Part shown: positions 54,651 to 64,000 of the stretch, one piece after another
How positions within the stretch are numbered: the stretch's first letter is position 1
Layout: every line of letters begins with the position of its first letter
Assembly: GCA_030220185.1 (NCBI GenBank)
Contig: JASPKZ010007797.1
Coordinates: forward strand, 2,896,001 to 2,960,000
DNA length: 64,000 nt
Origin: Diploptera punctata
Taxonomy: Eukaryota > Arthropoda > Insecta > Blattodea > Blaberidae
Reading direction: 5' to 3'
Notes under the pieces: model-generated
What the model was told of the DNA's origin: nothing
The model's database searches: none
What the model saw: only the letters and a program-made list of their open reading frames with translations
Translations under genes and position numbers: made by a program

Positions 54651-55460
54651 TTAAAAAAGAGTGCAAAACACAAGTGGAAGAAATGTTTTGCACAGCTTGG
54701 GCACCTTGTGGTCGTCATCCACATATCCCCTAGATGAGGACCCCCTGAGAATCACATTAAAAGGCTCGATTTCTTTCCCATTTGCTTTTCTGTAGAAAAA
54801 TATAAGTCCAAGTGCAGAATCTAAAAACATCATACACTCCAAGTCTATACAATGTAAATGCCTCCCAACTTACCTGCATAATTTCTGAACAAAATACTTG
54901 CTCATGTTTCCAACTCTCAATCAATAGCACAAAATATATCTATAAAAAGTCGCTTCTCCTGTAAAAATTTGGACATCATGACGTAGTTTGACAAATCAAT
55001 ACAAGCCACAACGTCCCTGCTTTCAGAAATTTTAAACTGTTCAATACCTTCATGTACCACCAAGGCTCCGGTGTGAACCCAGCCTCCAATAAAAGCATCA
55101 GAATTAATTTCTGTGAGGTAAAAATCACCTGCCCTAGAGAACAAGCACCTCATATTCATTGTTAGAATTGGGGAAGATATCAGTCAGAATTTTTAAATTT
55201 GCCCCAACCTTCTGCCAGCTCACAAATGATGACATGTTCTGGGATTACACTCGGCTAACATCTCGTGAAGTATGTCTACAAAACTGGAAACCTCAACCTC
55301 CTACCAACCTAAGGTCAGTAATGGATTCCAGTAACAATACGGGCACTGAGTATTTCAAACTGACCATAACTTTGCATACTAATTCTCAGCTAAATTCCAG
55401 CTTTACTGTAAACATGGCCGAAGTACCACTATTTTCGTTCGTCAAATCATTTAAACTATG
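54651..55460 (-). pseudogene. Unrecognised coding-like segment, possibly spliced, frames broken
   Basis: The minus strand has a frame open over 55159-54917 (FYLTEINSDAFIGGWVHTGA, VVACIDLSNYVMMSKF, RLFIDIFCAID). Upstream, in other frames, are SFVSWQKVGANLKILTDIFP and ITDLRLVGG. Near 54870 a donor, ATGCAG|GTAAGT, and near 54796 an acceptor, TTTCTACAG, flank a ~73-bp intron-sized gap. One frame across that junction reads SKYFVQKLC|RKANGKEIEPFNV and continues open (RGYVDDDHKVPKLCKTF) to a stop at 54651. The composition is unlike that of the repeats around it. Frames do not connect upstream, so it is probably a decayed gene or transposon. No family recognised. Confidence 0.3.
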
Positions 55461-55549
55461 ATGGTGTAAGGAAACACTTATTGTTTTCTTATTCTCATCA
55501 AACAAAAGAAAATCTAAAGAACAAAAATAAATAATACAGTAGCGATAAT

Positions 55550-55900
55550 AAAAAAAAAAAAAATCAACAAAAAAAGACCAAAAACCAACCAAAAAAATAC
55601 AAAACGATAAAAAAAACTACAAAAAACAATAATAATAATAATAATAATAATAATAGTAAATAAATAAAGCAAAGAAAAAATTCAAATAAAGTAAATAATT
55701 GACATAAAGAAGATAATTAAAATAAATCAAATAATTGAAATAAAGAGAATAATAAAGAAAATAAATAAAATAATTATATTATAGAAAAAATGAAATTAAA
55801 GAAGATATTTAAAATAAAGAAAATAATTAAGAAAATGAAAGTAAATAAAATAATTAACGAAAATAATGAAAATAAAAATATATATTATCTAGCACATGTC
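55550..55900. repeat. A-rich low-complexity tract with (AAT)n
   Basis: Long A runs, (AAT)n at about 55628-55655, and AAATAAAGAAAATAATT-type repeats. Confidence 0.85.
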
Positions 55901-56243
55901 CATTAAGTTACATCGGACAATCATAAAATATATAATTACAATTTTAATACATTAAATAAGGATTCTATTATTTTAATCTTATACATGCACAATACCTTAA
56001 AATTTCAATTGTTTCAAAATTACTTATGTCCAATCTTTAAATGCAGAAAAGGAAAACATTTGAAAAAGAGAAATAAACTATTTTCAAACAGTTCAGTGAA
56101 AAATATCCCACATTAGCCATTGAGGATGTAGTGAAAATAACACCAGAATTTACAGGTGTGTCAACATGGAGCATAAATTCAGTTCATAATGTGATATTGT
56201 AAATGAAAGATATCTCTCAACACCAGGAATTCTCATTACGCAG

Positions 56244-56244
56244 G

Positions 56245-56278
<34 letters not shown>
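56244..56278. repeat. (TA)n microsatellite
   Basis: Alternating TA with one GTA interruption. Confidence 0.9.
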
Positions 56279-56742
56279 ACATTTTGTCATAAATAAATAA
56301 AGTTTCTAACTGTTCTTACTGTCTTATCCTGAAAAATATTATGTTATCTAAAAGAAACAATTCCAGACACAATTCAGTCATATGCTGGGTAAAAGTAGCA
56401 CCACATCTTGCCGACAGACAAAATAATACCTTATGCAACTTTGTTTACAGTAACTGGAACTTAGCTTGTACTTCGTATAGCAGCATCCAGGCCCTGAGAT
56501 CAACTCAGCCTCTAAGAGACATGAGTACTACACACACATTCTAGGCATGAGGACACCTATCAGACAGAACTAGCATCTCATACTAATCACATATAAACTT
56601 GAAAACTTTAAGTTCCTACCAGCCAGAAGGATTTCTAATGGCTACACTTACATAAAACTTATTTTCAACAATACAGGAAATTCAATTACATCTTTTCACA
56701 ATAATAAACACACAGAGATAAAAAAATACAGTAACCAAAACT

Positions 56743-56776
<34 letters not shown>
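56743..56776. repeat. (CA)n microsatellite
   Basis: CA run of about 30 bp leading into TATATA. Confidence 0.93.
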
Positions 56777-56782
<6 letters not shown>

Positions 56783-57002
56783 AACACACAAAAAAAATAC
56801 ACTCTAAAACAATATACTTTCTTCTAAAATCCATACACGCAGCCCAATAATTCTCCAATTCACACCACTCTATACCTTTATTTTACAATTAATACTAATA
56901 TTACAATACAAATTATATTTGAAGACAAAAATTTACACCTATACAAAGGCTCAAACCCATAGTGTCTAATTTAAGAAAGAAAAATGAATGGTCAAACCAA
57001 AG

Positions 57003-57066
57003 CTTGAACTCTGGATCTCTCATTCTGTACACAAGTGTAATACCAATTACACCATTCAAGCACCAA
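57003..57066 (-). repeat. Solitary tRNA-like remnant
   Basis: The minus strand reads TGGTGTAATTGGTATTAC (A-box-like) and GAGATCCAGAGTTCAAGC (weak B box). No SINE body or duplication was seen. It resembles eroded units of the 52.6-54.1 kb array. Confidence 0.4.
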
Positions 57067-57339
57067 TAAGAACATCAACATTTCTTTCCACTTGTACAAT
57101 TCTAATTCATCTGAAGGCTGACAGCTGTTGCTACCATGGTGTCTACTTCTATATACTTCAGCATATCCATTTCATAGAGAATCCATCTTTTTAAATATTT
57201 TTAACTTCGTCTTCTTTAATAATTTCAAACTTAGCATTATGTGGTATACCCTTTTTGGCAGGATTTTATTCTAAAGATTAAATTTTAAAGATGGTTCAAT
57301 TAAGATATTTATTTTTTTTTATTTCTTTTCTTTTATCAA

Positions 57340-57702
57340 TCAAGATTGCAATTTAAATATATCCTCTTCTTCATTCAACCAAGTCTTAGGCCTATAGGCC
57401 TGATACGATCTCACTGATGAATTTTTTATCCACCATTTCCTTGGACGGCCCAGAGATCTCTTCCCTGTTTGACAATAATGAAGCATGGCCTTGGGAACTC
57501 TATCTGAACTCAGTTGTCGCAAATGATTCATCCAGTTGTTCTCGTATGTATTCAATGACCAGTTCTAAATACAGTTCCTTCAAAATTTTATCATAGCATT
57601 TGTGATCCCATTTGGTATATCTCATGAATCTCATTTCATTATCCTGCTCTCTTCTCCGATTCCGATTGAGGGTCTTTCCACTTTTCAGCGGTTACCCTTT
57701 TA
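57340..57702 (-). pseudogene. LINE ORF2 C-terminal fragment (3' part)
   Basis: The minus strand reads RRREQDNEMRFMR, DHKCYDKILKEL, then NNWMNHLRQLSSDRVPKAML, TGKRSLGRPRKWW, and ends with an acidic NEEEDIF. This is the NWxxHxxRM...TGxRSxGRPRKRW C-terminus of a widespread insect LINE. The upstream continuation lies at 57999-58200 beyond a family-C SINE. Confidence 0.8.
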
Positions 57703-57998
57703 CCAGCCAGCTGCTGGCCCTTCACATCCACATGTGTCAATCACAGAGGTAGATGATCAACAGCCAGTGTAGGGGGGTGACATGTGGTTAGCATGTCGAG
57801 TCCCCCCAGCCGTTATAGCTGGTTCTTCAACCTGGAGCTGCTACTTATTGTAGCTACCCAATTGCCTCACGATGCTGGGTGGGCACCGGTCCCATACCGG
57901 CCGAAATACCATGAGAAAATTTCTTCCCCCATGGAGACTCGAACCAGAGCAAGTTCCGTAGCTCTGCACCAAGGCTTCCTACCTTAACCGCTCAGCTT
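57703..57998 (-). mobile_element. SINE family C inserted in the LINE
   Basis: Well preserved: CCAGCCAGCTGCTGGC at the left, CACATCCACATGTGTCAATC, TGACATGTGGTTAGCATGTC, CGATGCTGGGTGGGCACCGG, and the B-box complement GGAGACTCGAACC. The head end at about 57998 has diverged (CCGCTCAGCTTA). Confidence 0.88.
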
Positions 57999-58200
57999 AA
58001 AAGTCCATGCCTCACTGCCATAGCAAAGTGCTGGTCTTGCTGAGGTATTGTATAACTGTACTCTGATATCTCTCTGGACTAGTGAAGGTTTCATTACTGA
58101 ATTTATTATTCCTATGGTTTTATTAAAATGAATAATTTTATTTTATATGTCTATTTCATCCATATATGTTAATGTCTGGTCCGATGTTTCAGGTTGTGTT
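57999..58200 (-). pseudogene. LINE ORF2 fragment (5' part)
   Basis: The minus strand reads NKTIGIINSVMKPSLVQRDI, then RVQLYNTSARPALCYGSEAW TF, which joins the 57340-57702 piece. LYNTxARPxLxYGSExW is the segment just after RT in many LINEs. Confidence 0.75.
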
Positions 58201-58518
58201 AGCTGTTTATATTAAATTCTTGATCTCCAATGGAGATCCTTGACCTCGTGTGTGAATTTAAATATATTCAAATTCTACCCCATAAAAAATAAAATTTTAT
58301 GAATGCAATCCAAAGCCTTCACCTCCTATCAAAATGCATTTTTTTCTCTTATTTATACAATTCTCAAAGGCTATGAATGCCACCTGCCAGTTTCTTATTT
58401 AAGAAGACTTTCAATGTGAATTTTTCTAAAGCCAATAGAGCTTCTTTTCGTATCTCTATTATAAATTTAAGATTTCTTACTGTATGACAAATTATATTAG
58501 AAGAGAAACATTTTTAGA

Positions 58519-60630
58519 CCTCCACTGCACAGTGGGCCAGATACGAAATCTAGCTGGAAAAAAGTATTTTACTAACCAATTCATCTTTCATCACTCTAAT
58601 ATGATTGCCAGATGACTGCTCTCCACTTATCTGCAAAGGAGGGTTGAATTCTAAAATTTATGTAGACGATATAAACATCGGAAGTTTCCGATACTTAAGA
58701 ACTCATCTGTTCCGCATCCCAGTTGTATTCTGAGCTGTAGAAATAAATATGTTTTGTATTGAAATCCAGTGAGTTATTGTATTTGAATACTTTACCTCAA
58801 GGTTTGTACTTTTCATTGATGTATTTAACATATTTCTATACAACCTGATATTGTGTTAAATACTTTAAATTGTGCTACGAAAAACAGTTCTGAATAGTAG
58901 TACAAATTTTAGTTAGAATATAGAGTGATTTGTGGACTTTAATTCCCGCACAATAACATGTGTGCAAATTATTACTTTTTTTTTGTAATAGGCTTTTTTA
59001 TTACAGGAGGCAGCTGAGGCCTACCATTGCACAGAGAATTGTTTGATTTAATATATGAAGAAAAATTATCGGTAATGGCAATAAGTGATCGTTTATTAAT
59101 AAATTAGAGTTAGAGGATGTTCGGAGAATGTTTTAAAATCTATCTTTAAAAACATTTCTTGAAAAGTGATTTTCTAAAACATAGCAAGTTGTGCACGAGA
59201 AAAAAGAATTCTACCGAAATATTCTGATTGGCTAAAAGTAAATATTAACTTTCCCATTATTAAGCATTTACAACAATGACAGTCGTTGGAAAATCCTGTT
59301 CCATCTGCTTATGGAATTGTAAGACCCAAAATATCTTTCGAAGAGGCTGGAATAAAAACTAAAAAAAAAAAGAAGTCTTATTTCTGCTGAAATATGTCTG
59401 GGGAAAGGTAGCATAACTTATATGCCTCCCTAGTAGCATTATAGAGTGGATAAAATATCATCTCTCTTTTTGGCATCTAATCTCATGTTAATATATCGAT
59501 GTATTGATATTTTATTGTCAAAAAAGGCAATGCTTCATCCAGCATAGAAGATAAGGGAGTTGAGCACGGTGATTTGTAATGTTTTTTTTATTATTTTGAA
59601 GCTATTTTTGTGGTCTTTTTAGTAATGTCTTTAAAACATCAATAGTATCCCTTTTACCATATACCAAAGTGATATTTATGTTGCAAGAGCAAGTTCATCA
59701 TGAGAGAATTCCTGCTTAAGTGAACATTTTTTTTTATTATTCCAGCCTCTTCGAAAGTTATTTTGGGTCTTCCAATTCCATAAGCAGACGGAACAGGATT
59801 TTTCAACGGCTGTCATTGTTCTAAATTAATTATTAATAACGGGAAAGTTAACATCCACTTCTAGCCAACCAGAATAGTTCAGTAGAAATATTTTTTTTTT
59901 CTCTCGCACACAACTTTGTACGTTTGAGAAAATAGCTTTTCAACATGATTTAAAACATTCTCCTAACATCCCCCTAACCCTAATTTGTTTACTAAGTGAT
60001 AACTTATTTCCTCTATCAAACACTTTTTTCCCATATTAAATCAAACAATTATTCTCTGCGCGCAACAGTAGGCTTCAGTTTCTGGCCACCTCCTATAATG
60101 AGAAAGCTAATTTAAAAAACGCAATAATTTGCACATATGTTATTGTGCAGAAATTAAAGTCCATACATCACTCTATATTATAATTCAAATTCGTACTACT
60201 GTTCAGAACTGTTTTCTTTGTAGCTCAATTTTAAATAAGATGATTATGTAAATTTTTTAATGTATGGAAGGTATGATTCCACATGTATTTAACATGATAT
60301 CTGGTTAAATAGAAAAACATTAAATGTATCGATAAAAATTACAATCCTTGAGGCCAAGTCTCCATATAGAATAAGAAGAAAAGCTCACTGAACTTGAATA
60401 CACAACGCTAACAACACAACTGGGATGTAGACCAGATGAGTTCTTAACTATCGGCAACTTCCAATGTTTATATTGTCTTCATAAACATTAGAATTGTGCC
60501 CTTTTTTGCAAATAAGTTAAGAGCAGTCATATAACAATTATATTAGAGTGAAAGAAAAAGATAAATTGATGAGGGTGAGTGAAAATAGTTTTTTCCATCT
60601 AGACTTCGTTTCTCGCCCACTGTGCACTGG
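58519..60630. mobile_element. 2.1-kb element with ~850-bp inverted arms
   Basis: The left arm (58519 to about 59360) and right arm (about 59738-60630) are complementary throughout at a visibly imperfect level. Paired anchors include CACAGTGGGC near both outer ends, ACTCTAATAT, GACTGCTCT, GAACTCATCTG, CAACTGGGATG-type, CCTGTTCCATCTGCTTATGG and CTTTCGAAGAGGCTGGAATA. The ~380-bp spacer carries no readable protein. The very long arms suggest a non-autonomous DNA transposon or fold-back element. No target duplication could be fixed. Confidence 0.85.
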
Positions 60631-60631
60631 G

Positions 60632-60696
60632 GTACAAACCCAAAGTCTCTAATTCTATACACTAGTGCTCTTTTTAACTGAGCAACCTAAGCTTCT
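60632..60696 (-). repeat. Solitary tRNA-like remnant
   Basis: The minus strand reads GTTGCTCAGTTAAAAAGAGC (D-arm/A-box-like) and GACTTTGGGTTTGTACCCC (B-box-like). It abuts the outer end of the long-armed element. Confidence 0.45.
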
Positions 60697-60754
60697 AATG
60701 TAAATGTGAATTTTTCTCTTGTTTAGACTACTTCCAAGAAACCGAATTTAAGTG

Positions 60755-60950
60755 TCTGTAAATTATATTGTCTATTTTCAGACAAACAAAACAACGGTAC
60801 TTGAGATCACAATAAGGGTGAAAGCCAAAACACTTTCCTCTATCATTCATAAATGTTAAAACATTACCCTGCCAAGGGATGTACAAACATTGCAAAATAT
60901 TAAACAGGCAAGAGTTAAGCAAATGTCTTCTGAGGCAAATAAGTTAATAA
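60755..60950 (+). repeat. Dispersed repeat S, copy 2 (SINE-free)
   Basis: It matches 20170-20420 and continues across the point where the SINE entered the other copy (GTAAATTATATTGTCTATTT). It therefore shows the unoccupied state. Confidence 0.75.
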
Positions 60951-61429
60951 TAAAGTTACAATTCAACACCTTACTTCATTACTAAAATTGCATTGTAATT
61001 ATGAGGTGAGCTGTTATTAACTCTCTTACTGATTCAAATAAACCGCATACTGTTAATTGCTTTAAATATCTATGAACCATTGTTCAACATACCATCTAGC
61101 AGCCTTTTATTTAAGAAGACATTCAATGGTAATTTAACATTACTTTATAATACTTCCAACATCACACACACAAAACAAATATATTCAAAATAAAATCACT
61201 CATCCCTGGGAAAAACCATGCAAGTCCAAAACTGGCACAAACAAGAGAGGTCTAGATATCTTTTTTTTTCCCAATGAACTTCTTACCTTTAAGAATTATC
61301 TACAAGAAATGTCTATTATAAGTAATAGAATGAAGTATTGACTTATCTTGTTATGACCACATGAAGAGTCATAAACAACACCATCCATTAAAGAAATTTT
61401 AAGAAAATTACAGAAAAAAATTGGAAAAA

Positions 61430-61700
61430 GCTGCAAAATAAATAAAAAAATGGAAAAAATATAATGAAAAATAAATTTAAAAATTGAACGTTTAAAAATG
61501 AAAATAAATAAATAAATATAAAAATAAAACAATTAACATTTTAAAAAATGAAAAAACAAAAGAAAAAATGAGAAAAAATATGGAAACAAAAAATATTAAT
61601 AAAAATAAAAATTTTATAAATTAAAATTATGGGGGATAAATTGATAAAAAAAATGGTAAAAAAATTTGGGGAAAAAATTTGCAAAAATAATGACTTGTTT
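61430..61700. repeat. A-rich low-complexity tract
   Basis: Long AAAAATG/AAAATAAA runs without structure. The complementary open frame (Phe/Ile-rich) is an artefact of composition. Confidence 0.8.
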
Positions 61701-62248
61701 GGTTTTCCTAGAGATGAGTGAATTAACTATTCTTGTAACTTATTGTATTTATGTATTTTTTTTTACAAATAAACTCAATTAACAATAATTTGTCTTTCCT
61801 TTCTACACTACACTATATTATTAGTATAACCAAGCATTTATATATTCAGGAGATTGCAATTTTTAATAGAACATAAATTGATTTTAAAGAGAAACATTTC
61901 CACTTGAAAACTCAAAAATTACAGCCTTACACACTACCACTCCTTCCACTTGAGCTACCCAGGAAGTTCCTGCCTTGAAACAAATTTTTACCTTGCAACC
62001 TGCATCCCCAACAGCAGTGAAACTTCATTCACAGTGCAGATGAGTCACTTCTAATCTACAGATTTTTCAGCACCAAATTTAAGCTATTTTTATAATGCAC
62101 ATAATGCTAGAGGTCTTTGGTTCAACCACACATTTTTCTCTTCAAAAATTTATTTCAACAATTTCTAGAAGTGTATTAACTTACATATTACTATCATAAA
62201 TTAATTTACTTCAATATATTTGAAGAGAAAAAATACACAGACTGGGGC

Positions 62249-62312
62249 TTGAACCCAGGACCTTTAGCTTTATGTTCTAATACTCTGCCACTGAACTATC
62301 CAAGGCCTCCAA
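62249..62312 (-). repeat. Solitary tRNA-like unit with intact boxes
   Basis: The minus strand reads GGATAGTTCAGTGGCAGAGT (A box), then GGTCCTGGGTTCAAGCCCC (B box). It is the best-preserved single tRNA-like module outside the array. No flanking duplication was seen. Confidence 0.55.
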
Positions 62313-62329
62313 TCTAAACACATTTTTTT

Positions 62330-63165
62330 GCACAATACTGCATTTTGTCATATTTACAGCAATGGCAGCCATGAATGAAAGTTCAACTTCATACATTTCA
62401 GGGTTGCCAACCTAAATAACAATACTGTAATACTACACATTACAAACACACATATGGTAAGTAAAACCACTGCCCTTTACATATACTATGTACAATGTAT
62501 AAACAAAAAATATCCAAAAGGTAAAAAAAATATACATCACACAAAACAAATCACTGCATTTTAAATGAATTTAACTTTATTTGAAACAATATAAAACAAT
62601 AAATACGTACTTGCTGCCATTTTATCACTAAATGGTCTCAAGGCCTCCTGTTTCAACTAATAAACATTGCCCACACTGTTAACGTTAGTTAATTGTTTAT
62701 AATCAACAGAAATATATTTAATTTTAGGAAGTTCTATTTTGAGGTTATTTTAATTATATTATTTTTGGTCTGGACATCTTACCTCAATATTAATGTTGAT
62801 TTGTTCTTGGACATGTTTCAAAACAATTCTGTTTTATCGTCAGCTTTCCCAGACTGTCTGGGAAAGCTGACGATAAAACAGAATTGTTTTGAAACATGTC
62901 CAAGAACAAATCAACATTAATATTGAGGTAAGATGTCCAGACCAAAAATAATACAACAGAAATATTTCTAATAAACATTATTTTACTATTATTTCTTATT
63001 TTGAAAACACCATCACACAGAAAATAATGTACAATTCACGTTTCTTTAGTGTTTTACAGAATCTCGGAAATTAAAAACCTCACTACCATTCGGTTTTAAA
63101 CATTTTCCTTAATTCTGTAAAAAAAAAACCCACTTCCCAACCTCGCATTGTAATATACCCTTTTT
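62330..63165 (+). repeat. Dispersed repeat R, copy 2 (with palindrome insertion)
   Basis: It matches 17175-17762 on both sides of a 239-bp insertion at 62716-62954. Shared anchors are TTACAGCAATGGCAGCC-like, CAGGGTTGCCAACCTAAATA, TTGAAACAATATAAAACAAT, ACAGAATCTCGGAA and GTAATATAC. Confidence 0.82.
62716..62954. mobile_element. Perfect-palindrome insertion with 11-bp flanking repeat
   Basis: 62757-62854 and 62856-62953 are exact complements (98 bp each) around a single T at 62855. The left side carries about 40 extra bases before the palindrome. AACAGAAATAT flanks the whole insertion at 62705-62715 and 62955-62965, and the paralogous site at about 17555 has one copy and no insertion. The near-identical frames on both strands merely reflect the palindrome. 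Confidence 0.88.
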
Positions 63166-64000
63166 TTTTATACATTTTAATTCACAATAGCACAAACGCT
63201 TACGAACTGTTGTTTGACACACAAATTACTTAATTATAACTTAATTTATTTTTTCTAATTAATCTTTTTTTATTTTAGATTTATCATTTCTCACTGAATG
63301 AAAAATTATATTTGAAAAGAAAAATTAATCCATAAAATAGGATTTTAACCCAAGATCTCTACTTCTGTTTAAATCGGAAGCCTCAGTAGCATTATTTCAT
63401 ACACATGTCTAATAATTGAATTAACATAATGTACTTTAGACAAAGGATATGTTTTGAAATAAGGAAATATCCTTACAAAACAAATAAAATATTCAATCTA
63501 CCTCATCTACTCAACAAATTTGTGTAACAACTTTATGATATTGCATGTTTATAACATGACTGCTACTTCTCCAACATACTGCACATACAATTAGTCCACA
63601 TCACCACAATATATTATTAGTACAAATTTCATGATATAACGTATACACTTTTATTGTACATAGAAAAATATAAAATACTTAAAGGGAAAGTACACCTTTA
63701 AGGTCAAAAAGTAACATTTTTAAATTCCTTTCTTTCTTTCTTTTAGAGAATACTTCTATCTTCAACACAGCAAAACAATTTCTTAATTATCCCTACTACT
63801 TCCAAAGATATATGTCCATGCATGTCACTTGCTTCATCTCATTATGCATCATTCATTTCCAAATAAATTTAATTTTTTTAACAATTTACATAACTTAAAA
63901 AAATTATATGTATATTTGAATGAGGTTCTATGCTACTATACATTATCCATATGAACAACATATACTGCGATTTTCCCTTCCTCACAAGTAACTTAGTTTT
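63166..64000. other. No gene recognised; A/C-rich
   Basis: Contains a weak tRNA-like remnant on the minus strand near 63340-63402 (TTGGGTTAAAATCC as B-box-like). Otherwise AT-rich with C-over-G excess and no readable frame. Confidence 0.4.

Noticed and set aside
62693..62978. Two nearly identical 60-75-codon proteins on opposite strands
   Set aside because: A perfect palindrome necessarily gives the same translation on both strands. No start, splice or family support.

Overview
The window looks like intergenic or deep-intronic DNA from a large, repeat-rich arthropod genome, most likely an insect. The signs are very high A+T, no bacterial-style gene packing, tRNA-derived SINEs with A/B boxes and target-site duplications (TSDs), 5'-truncated non-LTR retrotransposon (LINE) fragments, Tc1/mariner (IS630-type) elements with TA duplications, many fold-back elements and long microsatellites. 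The mix of modular SINEs and LINE fragments would fit a cockroach or termite (Blattodea), but that is a guess from memory of such repeats and was not tested. No complete, intact host gene is visible.

0-7 kb: layered retroelement archaeology. One LINE fragment is cut by a SINE with an 8-bp TSD. A second LINE was split mid-codon by a 1.5-kb Tc1-like element that still carries most of a DD34E transposase. Next come an internally deleted 0.94-kb mariner-like element and a third LINE family (called LINE-A here) cut by another SINE. 7-20.6 kb: three copies of a repeat with a variable internal hairpin, more SINEs, LINE reverse transcriptase (RT) remnants, an intron-bearing tRNA-Tyr-like pseudogene and tandem duplications. 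Two tiny exon-like segments (7411-7443 and 20564-20597) have splice signals and join into a plausible tetraspanin-like N-terminus.

20.6-50 kb: mostly G/T-rich, gene-free sequence with scattered SINEs, LINE-A 3' ends, fold-back elements and microsatellites. From about 35.8 to 40 kb lies a degenerate satellite (units about 130-160 bp, over 20 copies). Within it, a 73-bp sub-repeat has been locally amplified and then hit by a SINE.

51-54 kb: two adjacent fold-back elements, a short hairpin, a degenerate minisatellite, and a tandem array of about ten 150-161-bp units, each carrying a tRNA-like A-box/B-box module on the minus strand. This array is the most unusual structure in the window. 54-64 kb: the plus strand becomes A/C-rich. 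It holds an unrecognised, partly open minus-strand segment (54.65-55.46 kb), a LINE cut by a SINE, a 2.1-kb element with arms of about 850 bp, and solitary tRNA-like remnants. A duplicate of a 17.2-kb repeat has been interrupted by a perfect 98-bp-arm palindrome flanked by an 11-bp direct repeat.

The composition switch near 51-54 kb (G/T-rich before, A/C-rich after) is what two convergent long-intron transcription units would leave. Together with the exon candidates this suggests introns, but it was judged by eye only. Matches between repeats and all translations were also made by eye, so boundaries are approximate unless a TSD is quoted.
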